Assembly (NCBI GenBank): GCA_024704765.1
Contig: JAKMXF010000332.1
Span: 142,197-206,196 of the forward strand
Length of the DNA: 64,000 nucleotides
Direction: 5' to 3'
Origin: Oopsacas minuta
Taxonomy: Eukaryota; Porifera; Hexactinellida; Lyssacinosida; Leucopsacidae
The translations under genes were made by a program, and so were the position numbers. The notes beneath the pieces were generated by a model. The model saw only the letters and a list, made by a program, of their open reading frames with translations. It did no database searches and had not been told where the DNA came from. Position 1 is the stretch's first letter; the number at the start of each line of letters is the position of its first letter. Below are positions 46,388 through 57,532 of this stretch, piece after piece.

Positions 46388-47693
46388 CAGGGTGGCCAAT
46401 ATGTTCTGGCACATAGAAAAACTACTATAATTTAACCAATATTCATTATATTAAGTTGATATTTTAGCATAAGTAGTTAGGCATTATGAGTTTTATTGTG
46501 CACAATCTCTATTCTATGTATCCGCTTTTCTTTTTGATAACAGCCTTCAGACGCCCGGGGACTGCCCACACTGCGGTACGCAGCATTTCCTGGGATTTTT
46601 GCCCATTCTCCCTTCAGAGATTGCTATAGAGACTCAATACTGTTATGGGACTTCGAGCAAGCACTTGACTCCCAAATGGAACACACTGAGAAATCTAGAG
46701 GGTTGAGGTCTGGGTAAGACGGCCATTCTACCTTTGAGATAAAGTCAGGAATATTTGTCTGAAGCCATCGCTGAGTACTGTTTGCTGTATGGGCAGGAGC
46801 ACCGTCTTGTTGGAATATGAACGGCTGGTATTCAAACATCATCTCACCAAGATCTTTCACAATGGGCTGTAAAATGAGCTCCTTAGACGTTGCAGTATTG
46901 ATTTTGACCCCTACAGGGACAAAAACCAGTGGTGCGCGGCCAACAGAAGATACTCCGGCCCAAACCAGCAACAAGAGTGGTTTCTGGACTCTTTTGACGT
47001 ACCTGTACTAATTAGGGATAGTAGAAGTGCTTTTAGATCATACTCTATCATTTTTGACGATTGAATGCTTATTCAACGGTGAAAAGTTTTCATCGGAGAA
47101 AAGGACTTGATCCAGTCCCTGGGCTGCGAATCGTGCATGGAGGACTTTGCTTCTTGAGAGCCTCTTTGTCTTTATTTTGTCTGAAAGGAAATGGACTCTC
47201 CTTTCTCAAACGAAGATAGCCTTAAGTCTCTCTTGACAATCGTTTGAAGAAATCCACGGGATATTTTCAGTTCTGTAGCCATTTTTCTGATCGTTCGCTG
47301 AGGATTTCGTCACACTCGACTCTGCACTACCTTTCGTATCTTTGCGGTCGTGATGGAGACCGAGCGACCAGTTTTGTCTCTGTCCATCACGCCACCAGTC
47401 TCATTGAAGCGTTTTATCGTACGGATTACGAAATTCTGACGTGTCTATGGAATTTTTAGAAGTTTCATTATTTCTTAATTGTTTTATCTCATTTTGAAAT
47501 TATTCAACAATCACCGACCGTTCTTTCTCCATAGCTGATATTTTGTTCTTCGTTTTCAAATAGTGTATTTTCAATGAATATTTTATTGCGAGAGATAACA
47601 GAATATATACAAACCAGTAACGTCAATCAATCTAAATCATGAAACATTTTAGTACGATATAAAATCATGTGCCAGAACTTATTGACCACCCTG
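46388..47693 (-). mobile_element. DD37D Tc1/mariner element, family 1 copy b
   Basis: 1306 bp with ends 'cagggtggccaatatgttct' and the complement of 'agaacttattgaccaccctg', TA at 46386-46387 and 47694-47695. It is the inverted counterpart of 5918-7220 and closely similar over its whole length. Confidence 0.93.
46509..47532 (-). pseudogene. DD37D transposase, family 1 copy b
   Basis: ATG 47532 opens with the family N-terminus and stops after ~10 codons at the same position as copy a. A 116-codon frame (46974-46624) has 'LLVWAGVSSVGRAPLVFVPV', 'FQQDGAPAHTANSTQRWLQT' and 'YPDLNPLDFSVCSIW'. It lacks the base deletion that shifts copy a at the 'EW' motif. The TAG after 'SHNSIESL' is shared with copy a. 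It ends 'AVIKKKSGYIE' at 46509. Confidence 0.88.
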
Positions 47694-47695
47694 TA

Positions 47696-48599
47696 AGAGT
47701 TGAAAATAAATGAAAACTAAACAAATAGACAAACCTCTATGCTTCGTAGTTTCATATATTGCGATGTCAAATATCATAAATTGGAGTTCAGAAGTGTACA
47801 TCACGGAAGATTGAATAGGTTGGATTTGTAACGTGGATTGAGAAACATCAGGATGCTGGTAAATGCCTAAAGCAAAATATGGATAAGAAAATATCAAAAA
47901 TTAGTTATATTGAATTCTTGACTAAAGTTTTTGCAAGACGGTAACAAAGGGGTACTTTAGTACCACCCCATAGTACTTCATACATTCCAAACTGATTCAA
48001 ACAGGGTACTCGGAAGTGTGCCTAAATATAGGAGCATAATATTTATGGTTCAGTAGTATTAACCTTTCTAATTTTCATTATCAATATTTGACTGAAAATT
48101 GTCGAATCCATCATCTACAAGCTAAAAAAGTTGGTTATTTAACCCCATGTTCTAGAAATAGATCCAATAGTGTAATCAATATTAGCATGTGAATATAGTA
48201 TAAATAGTTGACAATTCTGATGGTCCACAAACTTTTTTATTTTCTATGATGATTTCTAGTTTATCAACAAGGTTCTCTTCTATTGTCCGTGAAATACATT
48301 TAGGCTTTTCTTATGCAGAACCTGTATATAATATTCTAAAATCGACTATCTGTAATATTAAAGATTGTGGTCTGTTGTCGAAGCGGGGTACAGACAAATA
48401 TCCACTCAATGTTCAATTATTCAAATGTCTTCTACGGATTCGACACTGCGACCAAAAGCACAGCATCCATGCAATCCAGAAAGAAAATTTATTAGATTTC
48501 TTTATATTTGTTTACATCATCAAATCCATCAGGAAAAATGGGTAAATCTAAACATTTGGAAAATAAATTCATTTTCAGAAATTCGATTATTGCCAATTA
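47696..48599. other. No gene recognised
   Basis: AT-rich. The overlapping frames at 48246-48607 have no recognisable domain. Confidence 0.45.
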
Positions 48600-49907
48600 C
48601 AGGGTGACACAAAAGTTCTGCAACAAATTTCAGTCTTATTATTAATAGTAAACCCTAATCCAAATCTTAGTTCTACTATGTATATCCAATTAACACACAA
48701 TTATATTTAGCTCCTACTATATTTGATCATTCAGTATCATTATGTTTGGAGTATCAGTATTTCAACAAAAGCGCTCTGCTGTTGTTCAATTATTTCTCAA
48801 TCGTAAATAGCAATGCCAGATACCAAGAATCCTTGGTTCAATCAAATACATACGATCTTTATATCTCGAACAATTAAACGCTATAACTAGACGGGAAAGA
48901 TCACAGATCTTCAACGATCAGGGCGACCACGCACGATCAGGACGCCTGCTAACAAGAAGATTCAGCTGATTTTGAACCGTCAACCAACAATGTGCACCCG
49001 AAAGGTCGCCGCAAAAGTCGGGATTGACAGAGAATCTGTTCGGCGAATAATTCACAAGGATTTAGGCATAAAATGTTTCAAACAAACAAGGGGAGAGTCT
49101 CTTAATCCCCAAACTATTTCAAAGAGGATATAAAGTTGTCGAAAACTGCAGGCCTGGCTCAAAAATGTTAACTGTGAATCAATTATCTTTTCAGACAAAA
49201 AAATCTGTATAAAGGAAAAGTACAACTCCAAAAATTCATGTGTTTATTCCCTTACACGAAAGGATATCCCAGAGAAATTTCGGACTGTCCAGAAAGACAA
49301 CACCCTAAATGCATTATGGTTTGGGCAGGAATCTCAGCAAAGGGAAAAACCCCTTAGTATTCATGCCAGATGGATTAAAAATTAATGCAGATTTGTACAT
49401 GACCAAAAATTTGAAGAAATATGTTCTTTCTATCAGTTCAACCTTCATGAAAAACACGCAATGGGTATTCCAACAGGATGGTGCCCATACAGCGAAAGTA
49501 TCACAAGATTGGTTGTCAACGAATTTACCAGGCTTTTTATCCCGTATCGATTGGCCTCCTGCAAGTCCAGATTTAAACTATTGTGACTATATTTATGGGG
49601 AGATTAGAGGAAATAGTGAATAATAGAGCATACGATAATATTCCAGTATTTAAATGGGCTTTGTCCAAAGTTTGGTCTGAATTAGACCAAGATGAAGTAG
49701 CTTGGGCCTGCAATTTGTTCCCAGACAGAGTGAGAAGTTGTCTGAAGGCCCGAGGGAGTAGATTTGAAATGAACTAGATTCAAACTGTATTGAAATTGTG
49801 TATTTAGGTATAGTTTATTATTCTTAGTCAGGCTTTAGAGTTGTTACTTCCCTTTTATGTATTCAATGAATATTTCAATTTTGTTGCAGAACTTTTGTGT
49901 CACCCTG
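48600..49907 (+). mobile_element. DD37D Tc1/mariner element, family 4
   Basis: 1308 bp, ends 'cagggtgacacaaaagttct' and the complement of 'agaacttttgtgtcaccctg', TA at 48598-48599 and 49908-49909. Confidence 0.93.
48742..49777 (+). pseudogene. DD37D transposase, family 4, frameshifted
   Basis: ATG 48742 ('MFGVSVFQQKRSAVVQLFLN') stops after 23 codons. Fragments 'SGRPRTIRTPANKKIQ' and 'AAKVGIDRESVRRIIHKDLG' give the helix-turn-helix part in other frames. 'IIFSDKKICIKE' replaces the first block, with lysine after the aspartate. The frame from 49309 has 'FQQDGAHTAKVSQDWL', which lost two residues relative to DGAPAHTA, and 'ASPDLNYCDY' (third aspartate). The last frame from 49583 ends 'VRSCLKARGSRFEMN'. 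Confidence 0.87.
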
Positions 49908-49909
49908 TA

Positions 49910-50605
49910 ATAGCAAATGCAAAACGAAATATAAGTGACATAAATAAATCTCTTCGTGAAATTTATCGATCCTCCATTTCGACAATCCACTTTAAGTCTA
50001 AATCAAAATATGATTATCGCGAAATTGGCTATGCACCAATTGAAGATACCCGTAATTAGAAAAATCTGATAAATATCTTGAAGTATGCACCAAAATTAAC
50101 AGCCAAAGCTTGTTGGCCCTCTAGGTTAGGACGACAAAATGTTAGTTTTCCATTGAAATAATATTATGAAACAACATCAGTTGGTCTACTAGCTTGAAAA
50201 TGGAAAATAACACCAAACACATAAATCAAAGGGTAGAATATCTTGAGCTAATCAATAAAGTGCGAAAAATATTTAATTTAAACTGAGTTGGGTAGGAAAA
50301 ATATACTATTTAATGATGAATATTCAGTTCCAATTTATCCCTTGGACTTTTGTTTACATTTGAACAACGTTGTCTCTTAGTTGGATTGCTGGCTATATAC
50401 ATCTGAAAAGTGTACAACACAAACCTTTACCAGCTTCAGACACACTTGCGAGGTGTTAGCACTTCTAGTCACACAACTTAAAGCAGTACTGCCAAATGAA
50501 TTCAGAAAAATTAATGAGATTTAACGAAAAACTTACGTATAAAACATATTTTATACGGAGATTTGAAATCCCTTAATGATCCCAACAAGCATCAATATGA
50601 TTTTT
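49910..50605. other. No gene recognised
   Basis: AT-rich spacer between DD37D family 4 and the ZMYM1-like hAT. No motif was recognised. Confidence 0.45.
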
Positions 50606-50613
50606 CAAATGCC

Positions 50614-53347
50614 CATAGGCGTAAGGTTTTGTCCAAAAGTCAAAATCTGGAGGGGCGGGGCGTGAATACAACATACGTCAGCACATGATTAACCGTAACT
50701 AACTCAAACATATAATTTTCTACTATTAGTCTATTGCAATCTCTAATTAAATGGATGACTTAGGTCCGAACAAGTTATGACGCTGCATTGTTCTGCCAAT
50801 AAACTCTTCCATTAGAGGTCTGATATCCATTTCTTCAGTGATATCCTTGTGTGCTGCGAGAACAGCGCAGTGATTGAGACGCTGCTGAGTCTGAGAATAT
50901 CTCAGCCAGGTGTGGATCCTCCTCATCATACTAAAGGAGCGCTCAGCACCACACACTGATACTGGTAGACATACTTAAATGGTGCATATCATGTGCAGAT
51001 TTGGTAGTAAAACTTGAGTGTTGTCTCTTCTACGAAATTCGAACGCAGAATTTTGATGGTTGGTACGACTCCATTTCCTTCACATAGGGTGAACCAATTG
51101 CGCCGTTCTTGTCTGAGCATCTCAAACTGTACATCAACTTCATAAAATTGGACCAATTCAGTTAAATCTACATCTGACATTTGGGGCCTTCGAGAGATTT
51201 GCGCAACAGTTCCACTATTTCTAAGTCATTAGCAGAATACCTATCTGTGAGTGCATTCGAACAAACATTCATCACAGCCAAATATAGACCAGCGTAAAAC
51301 TCTTTTATTTGTTCTTCTGTCACCGGATTCTGGGTAGCAGCTCGAGTCCGTGCGCCACGTGCTCGTTCAACCCTGGGCAATGCAGGCAGGTCCAGATGTA
51401 GGTCATCAAGGGCCGAAAACTTAGCAGCGACTTACAGCTCTGCTGCGTTTGTGCAGTTGATTACTTCAGCCGAAAGAGATAAGGCCAAAGTACCAACCCA
51501 GTTTCTGACTTCTCCTGCTGTAACATGCCTGCTCTGGTATTGCACATGGATTGGGTGACTTTCCATAGAACAGCCTGGACAATTCTGAGGCAAAAATAGT
51601 TCTAAAATGTCTCAAGACCCCTAAGATAACCCTCGACCCACTCTTTCTTGGCAGGCTCGGTGCGATCATTCTTAAGTTCATCCATGAACTCCAAAATAGA
51701 GGCATAATGAGCTAAGAAAGCGTCCACAGTAGGCAATCGCATCACCCAGCGTTTAGGACAAAGAGGTCTGAGAACAATGTTGTCAAGGTGAGGATCATCA
51801 TCCATCTCCAGATCTTTGACGATATTGTTGAATCTGTTGAGCTTCTTTGGTGAATTCTTGATGAAGTGAACCACAGAATTCATACTCTCCAGGGCTATGG
51901 ACACCTCAGGAATCACTCCCAATGAATCTTGGACGCACAAGTTCAACTGGTGGCCGAGACAATACAAGGTACAATGCTTTTGAATTTTCAGTCGACAGTT
52001 TAGCCTGCAGCCAATTACGTTTTCCGGCAACATTTGCTGCTCCGTCATATCCTTGTCTTCGAATACCGGAAAAGGTAGACCAAAAGCTAGCAGTGAAGTC
52101 TTCACAAGATGCAGAAGAGTGTCGGCGTTAGTTCTAATTGTTGTGTGACAACCTAGAAAGACTTCTTCACTTTCCATATGGGCATTACAGAAACGAATGC
52201 AGAATGAAACTTGCTCCTTCCTGTTGATGTCGGATGTTTCGTCCAGAATTATTGAGTATATAGACTATTCTTCAGCGCGCGTTCTTCCTACAGATTCTGA
52301 TTTAATGCGAGTAACAAGATGGCGCTGGAGGCCGTGGGCGAAGATCTCCAAAATCTCGTTCTGGGACTGAGGTGTCAGATATTTCAATTTGATGTCAACA
52401 GTGATGTATTTTTGAACAGAAGTATTCAACTTTCCAATTAACTTGAACAAGCAATTTAAGTTGGCAGTGTTATCTTGATCACGGTGACCACGCAAAGCCA
52501 GACCCTGGTGCCCACATACTCTTACAACCTCGAACACAGCCTCTAGGCCAATCCTGTTCAACTCGTTTTCATTCGCGACCATTCATCTAAAATCACCCGA
52601 TGAATATGCGCCAGTTTCACCGCATTCAGTGCGTATTCTCCACCCTTATGAATTCCACAACCGTCGTGTTTCAAGATCCTATCACGCCCCCTTTTGAAGT
52701 CGGCCCATCCAGCCTCCCTGTTGATCCACAACATATTATTGCCACCTACATATGTTCTCATGTCAGCATTGTTGAAACACTTGCACTTGAGAGAGCAAAA
52801 ACAGGTCATGCACTACAACGATTTCCTGTTTTCTTCCAACTTCAACCAGGAAAACTCTCCAAACCAGCTACTGTTCATCTTGTGATTTGATGGGTTCATC
52901 TTAGGCATTTGGCCAGGAAGCTCGTACATGTTCTGGGTATCAGGGATCTCCAGTTCAATGACTTCAATAGGAGAAGTAGAGTTCGCGACACCAAGTTCTT
53001 CACCATGCTCAGCAATTTGCAGAACATTTCCCAAGTTCTCTAATACGGAAGGCGTGGTTTCTAGGGGAAAGGTCATCTGCTTCTTGGAAATGAAGTGGGT
53101 CAAAAGAGTTTGATCTTGCTTCCTTTTCGTAGACTGTTCTGCCATAACAAGGAGGAATAGTATTATACTTAAGAAGTATTCAGTACCTAAGATAATTAGC
53201 AGAGGCTAATCTACAAAAGAGATAACAAAATTGAAGTAAAATACATAAAATCTTCTCAAAAAACTGGAGGGGCGGAAGCACCTTCGCCCCCCAGTTTTAA
53301 AGTCTAGGGGGCCAGCCCCCCCCGGTCCCCCAGACTTTACGCCTATG
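50614..53347 (-). mobile_element. hAT element, ZMYM1-like, 2734 bp, perfect 8 bp target duplication
   Basis: The ends 'cataggcgtaagg' and the complement of 'ctttacgcctatg' are bracketed by identical CAAATGCC copies (50606-50613 and 53348-53355). Subterminal G/C-rich tracts ('ggaggggcggggcg' left; 'ggggggccagcccc' right) are present. The duplication is perfect, so the insertion is recent compared with the other hATs. Confidence 0.95.
50747..53145 (-). pseudogene. hAT transposase, ZMYM1-like (TTF-type finger, DUF4371-like), frameshifted
   Basis: ATG 53145 'MAEQSTKRKQDQTLLTHFIS' starts a 110-codon frame ending near 'SWFGEFSWLKLEENRKSL'. The next frames give the TTF-type zinc finger ('MTCFCSLKCKCF'), 'ELNRIGLEAVFEVVRVCGHQ', 'GLALRGHRDQDNTANLNCLF' (typical of this hAT clade), 'LPENVIGCRL' and 'LYCLGHQLNLCVQDSLG' in the RNase-H-like part, and the C-terminal dimerisation block 'MCGAERSFSMMRRIHTWLRY' (50956 down). 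About six frame changes or stops interrupt it; most fragments are long, so decay is limited. Confidence 0.87.
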
Positions 53348-53355
53348 CAAATGCC

Positions 53356-53972
53356 ATTAGCTAACAACTTTTTATCAATAATCATAAATAAATGTAGATA
53401 ATGGGCGCTTTCGCGTTGGTAAATAATAAACTACAATCACTATTGGCATGCAACAAACTATCAAAGTATCATTATACGTATATGTTCGTCATACTTTGAG
53501 AAAATTTGGAGTATTGACCTTCCATCATTAACAAAAAAATATTACGCATACATGTAACTCGCTAGAAATACGTAGAAATAAGTCTCCATTGTAGATACGT
53601 AGCTAGCAGTCAAATTTACACAGACTTGGTAGCACTGACATAAAGAGAATTGCGGCTACCAATACCTCTAACTGCAAAGAATCTAGAATGATCTTCTTGA
53701 TCAAATCTTAGATCTATTATGGACAGATATCAGGATCCCATTATCATATTTCTATTAACCAGATAGTAGTGAGCGAACACAGCCTCCAACTTTCGAATTT
53801 TATACAGGTGTTCGATCTTAAATATTCTTCTGCGTCTAGCTCTACATATGGTACTATATCTCTGAAATAATATCTCAACAGATTAGCTGACGATTGTGAT
53901 TGTATAAATCAGGAACAACTTGATATAGAACATTATCTCACCTAATTGAATGAAATCGTACTTCCTGAAATA
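53356..53972. other. No gene recognised
   Basis: AT-rich spacer between the hAT right end and the DD37D left end. Nothing was recognised. Confidence 0.45.
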
Positions 53973-54300
53973 CAGGGTGGCCCCAAAGTTCTGTCCCATC
54001 TTTTAATGTACAAGGAAATGAAGATACTAGAATCACTATACATGATTTAATGTTGTAATCGAAGCAATTGAGTCAGTATTACAAATGTTACTAAGTATAT
54101 TCCTGGTTCACTTCCTCTAGCACTGTTGCGTAGTATTTTGACCCGCAAGTAACAATTGCAAATCAAGTAATATCAACATCTCATCCCTAGTCATATAGTA
54201 TTCGTATTTATACATGTGTGACTTCCTAAATACACACAACATTTTACTTTGTTTCTAGATTTCAACATCAACACTTATATTTACTTTTGAGTTTTTCATT

Positions 54301-55144
54301 ATGGATGCGACAGAGTATGAAGCAATTCGTGGATACCTCCAAACGAATATTATCCCACCAGAAATCAAGAGTGATCGCTACAGAAAGAAGAATTTTGTCA
54401 GAAAGTGCGAGGGGATTTACTTTCAAGAGAATAAGCTAATAAAGGTATTTTTCTGAATGATATTTTTGATTTATACATATTTCCGGGACACAATGAGAAA
54501 TCTTGAGGTAACTACATATCTGCGAGGAGGCAGAAGTATCAGAATATGAGAATATTCAAATGGATGCAAACGAACCACACCCATTTGACTTTCCTATAAT
54601 TGATACCGAATGGATAGAAAATCTTTCTCCCACACGTAAAGCTGACAGGATGACTGCTATTGAAAACATCAAGGTAGGTCAGAAAGTTCAAAAGAATACA
54701 TATGACAGCAAAGTTAAACACAACAGGTAAGCAATAACGAAACACATTCTTGTTGTGATGTAACATGTTGGAATTTCATACATTATCTCTTACTAAAATC
54801 AAATTAAATTCACTGACTGTTGTATAATCAGGTAAATATGAAATATTCTTAAATCGGAAATAATTTATTGTTTCCTCAATTATATGAATTCATAAATTCC
54901 AAAACACTTCCTTTAGTTATAAAATTAGCATCATTACAAACTGTACTTAATTGGCAAATTATAATTCTTTGTATAATCATTGTTTTAAATTTAGATTAGC
55001 ATTGTGGAAGGAGATGAAGTACTTGTGCATAATATAAAGAAAGCCAAGCGACTCCAAGGAACAAAAGGTGCGAAGAAATATTTGGGACCATATACGATAG
55101 AGAAAGTTGAACCAAGCCACCTAGTTGCTCGCAGACCCAGATAG
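54301..55144 (+). pseudogene. KRBA2/Ginger-like transposase exons without the integrase core
   Basis: Exon 1 (54301-54444) encodes 'MDATEYEAIRGYLQTNIIPP' and, after 'RKKNFVRKC', 'YFQENKLIK', followed by a GT donor: the N-terminal segment that precedes the zinc finger in Ginger/KRBA2 proteins. A second exon (about 54530-54726; AG acceptor, gtaagc donor) holds 'RKADRMTAIENIKVGQKVQK' and 'YDSKVKHN'. A third (55000-55144; acceptor 'gattag') holds 'VEGDEVLVHNIKKAKRLQGT' and 'KKYLGPYTIEKVEP', the C-terminal SH3/chromo-like block. The three join in phase and stay open to the stop at 55142-55144. The H2C2 finger and DDE core (~200-300 residues) that should lie between exons 1 and 2 are absent, so it cannot be a working integrase. 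Confidence 0.7.
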
Positions 55145-55428
55145 CAAAACAACAAAATTACCTATCCATCTATCAAGAAAATGTCATTCCCGCATGAACG
55201 AAAAAGGCAGGTTCGAACGAAGACAGGCAAATCAAAGAAGCCCAAAAGATCTTGCAAATTCACTTCTAGCGGTAAATATACTAACGAGAAAATATTACAC
55301 TGAACTATAGCTAATTGACTCAGCCCATGATTAAGTACATATAAACTAGTTGTGTTCTGTATTGATTCGATTAATACGTAATAGCAATCCTATATTTCAC
55401 ATATTTATTATGTATTTAGATTTATTGG

Positions 55429-55836
55429 ATGATATTGAACCTGGATACCATGGAAGAAACATTTGAAACACCCCAACAACACTCAATCTATGAAATTATC
55501 GATTCTAAGCTACTTCTATTGAAACCTCGAATACTATCAGCCCTTGTTAATAACACCTACTTAACCCAACTACATGAGAAACTCGCTACAAAAGCTGCAT
55601 CTCTAACTTCATTAAATTTGCTATATTCTTACCATCCACCCAACGAACTAAATTTTGAGATCAAGGAGAAATTTCCTGTATCAGCCGGTAATTAGTACGC
55701 AGAATATCGTTCCTCCTATCCTACTGAAATACCTGAAGAGATACGAAGAGATCTTGACTATCCAATTGCTGTTCTATTACCAGCAATAATTGAGTTAATA
55801 TTCCCAATTGAGCAAGTATTTATTATGAGTAATTAA
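55429..55836 (+). pseudogene. Unknown ORF inside the Ginger-like element, one in-frame stop
   Basis: 88 codons from ATG 55429 ('MILNLDTMEETFETPQQHSI', then 'LLLLKPRILSALVNNTYLTQ') end at TAG 55693-55695. The same frame then continues for another 46 codons ('YAEYRSSYPTEIPEEIRRDL', 'PIAVLLPAIIELIFPIEQVF') to TAA 55834-55836. An AG acceptor-like site ('tatgtatttag') precedes it, so it may be an exon. I do not recognise the protein, and no transposase motif, finger or signal peptide is visible. The second part is hydrophobic enough for one short membrane-like segment. It may be a cargo gene or a decayed transposon protein. Confidence 0.4.
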
Positions 55837-56150
55837 ATACAATTATCAAATAACTACCACCTTCTGTACAAGTAATATTATCATAAAATATTTATATACA
55901 CTGTCTATTTTTGGCATTTTGGATAATTATAAATATTGTAAATTTGTCATATGTAGTGGGAATATAGTTTACATGTTATCAAACAAATTCACTACTTTCT
56001 AGAATCCAACTCTAAATTGACTTGTTTATTCAGTTAGGTATAAGTATAGCCAGTCTAAAGTTGAATTACATTATGTACATTTAGTGGTAATTACGTAATG
56101 AGAGTGTATGGAATTCGAAAAAGTCAAATGGAAGAGAAGTAAGATTACTT

Positions 56151-56370
56151 TAGGGCCAAAATCCTACGACAATAATACATTATATGCGGGTCGAAATCCT
56201 ACGGCTGTAATTAGTGTAATACAATTTGATGCGCTCAAAATCCTACAGCTGTAATTAGTGTAATACATTTTGATGCGGGTCAAAATCCTACGCATATATT
56301 ACATAGTAGGATTTTGACCCGCACCATGGATATGCTATTAGGATTTGTATTGCGGGTCAAAATCCTACGC
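56151..56370 (+). repeat. Subterminal array of the terminal motif 'gcgggtcaaaatcctacg'
   Basis: Copies: 56151-56169 ('ggccaaaatcctacga'), 56186-56204, 56231-56249, 56275-56293, an inverted one at 56306-56322, and the terminal one at 56352-56370. The left end of the element has one copy at 54129-54147. The spacing is 30-50 bp, with 'ctgtaattagtgtaatacaa' repeated between the second to fourth copies. This looks like a transposase-binding array and is strongly asymmetric (right end only). Confidence 0.85.
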
Positions 56371-56393
56371 AACAGCACTTAGTTAAGCTATTG

Positions 56394-57410
56394 GAAGTCG
56401 AGAGAGCAGGAATTATTCGTCTATTTGAAAATGGTAAGGCTCCAGGAGATTTTAAAGTTGCTCAATATGCCCAGGAGTCGACGGAAGTTTGTATATTGGA
56501 AGATCCAGAGGTACAAGCAAACAGGAGGTAAAGGACAAGGCTAGATCCGGTCGTCCTTCCTTAGTCACGACTCCCAGGCTTGTCAAGAGGGTACGGGAGC
56601 AAATCCGAGTTAACCCGCGTCGATCCATGAGGAAAATGGCTGTAGATCTTCAGATGTCACGCCATTCCATACAAAACGTCGTGAATACTAAGTTGGGAAT
56701 GTATTCCTTCAAAAGAAAAAGGTCCATCATCTAACAGACCAAGTTAAGCAAAACGATAGTCTAGATGTAAAGGGTTGTTGGGCGGCACGCGAATCACGGT
56801 CTCGAAACGATTCGGTTTTCCGATGAGAAGATATTCACTATTTAGGAAGTTACAAACGCTCAAAATGACAGGACTATATCGGCAACACGTTCTAGTATCC
56901 CAGAAAAGTATCGAAACGTGAGTCGCATACAGAAACCTCAAACTGTAATGGTATGGTCTGGTGTCTTGGCAATTGGTCGGATACCATTGATATTTGTCCC
57001 CCCCTGGAGTAAAAATAAATTCTACCACCTATCGGGAGTTTACCTCGGAGCCCGTATTACAGAATCTAGGTCAAACAATGTTAAATGGAGAACCGTTTAT
57101 ATTCCAGCAGGATGGAGCCCGGCTCATACCACCAATAGTACCCAAACCTGGCTCCAACACAATTTTCCAGGATTTTTCAGAAGACAGAATGGCCTCCCTA
57201 TAGTCCAGACCTGAACCCGATGGACTTTGAAATCTGGTCCATCCTGGAGGCCAATGCTTGCGCCAAGTCTCATAGCTCTGTCAAGTGTTTGAAGCGGTCT
57301 TTGACAAGGGAGTAGAACAAAATACCTCAGGAAAGCATTCGTGCCGCGATTGGTGCGTTTTCTGGACAATTGAGAGCCGTAGTTAAAAACGAGGAGGTTA
57401 TATTGAGTAG
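56394..57410 (+). pseudogene. DD37D transposase, family 5, frameshifted
   Basis: Homology begins at 'EVERAGIIRLFENGKAPGD' (56394), where the initiator ATG has become 'attg'. After a frame change, 'KARSGRPSLVTTPRLVKRVR' and the second helix-turn-helix ('RRSMRKMAVDLQMSRHSIQN') follow. 'RFSDEKIFT' (first aspartate) lies in another frame near 56818. The frame from 56918 has 'QTVMVWSGVLAIGRIPLIFV', and the next has 'EPFIFQQDGA' (second aspartate). 'YSPDLNPMDFEIWSI' (third) sits near 57200. A final shift breaks the usual 'GGYIE' end at 57408. All breaks are independent of the Ginger-like insertion, which lies in the 5' untranslated part. Confidence 0.88.
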
Positions 57411-57532
57411 TAAAAATAATTTTTATTTCTGATAGCATTCTGTAAGACGAGTAAATATTGCCAGCCTATAGCATCCAATTTAGGCAAGTTATTCACTTTA
57501 TCAATGGGACAGGACTTCAGGGCCACCCTGTA

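Larger units (their letters stand above)
54124..56374 (+). mobile_element. Ginger-like DNA transposon, internally deleted, 2251 bp
   Basis: It begins 'tgttgcgtagtattttgacc' and ends with the inverted 'gggtcaaaatcctacgcaac' + a; both flanks are GCAC (54120-54123, 56375-56378). TGT..ACA termini with a 4 bp duplication, plus coding pieces resembling KRBA2/GIN1-type proteins (Ginger transposases with a gypsy-like integrase), support the Ginger assignment. The integrase core (H2C2 finger and DDE) is missing. The right end has an array of terminal-motif copies. An additional ORF of unknown nature lies in the right half. Confidence 0.85.
53973..57530 (+). mobile_element. DD37D Tc1/mariner element, family 5, split by a Ginger-like insertion
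   Basis: The ends 'cagggtggccccaaagttct' (53973) and the complement of 'aggacttcagggccaccctg' (57530) are flanked by TA (53971-53972, 57531-57532). Removing 54124-56374 and one copy of the 4 bp duplication leaves 1303 bp, exactly the length of the other DD37D elements. This confirms that the two ends belong together. Confidence 0.93.
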
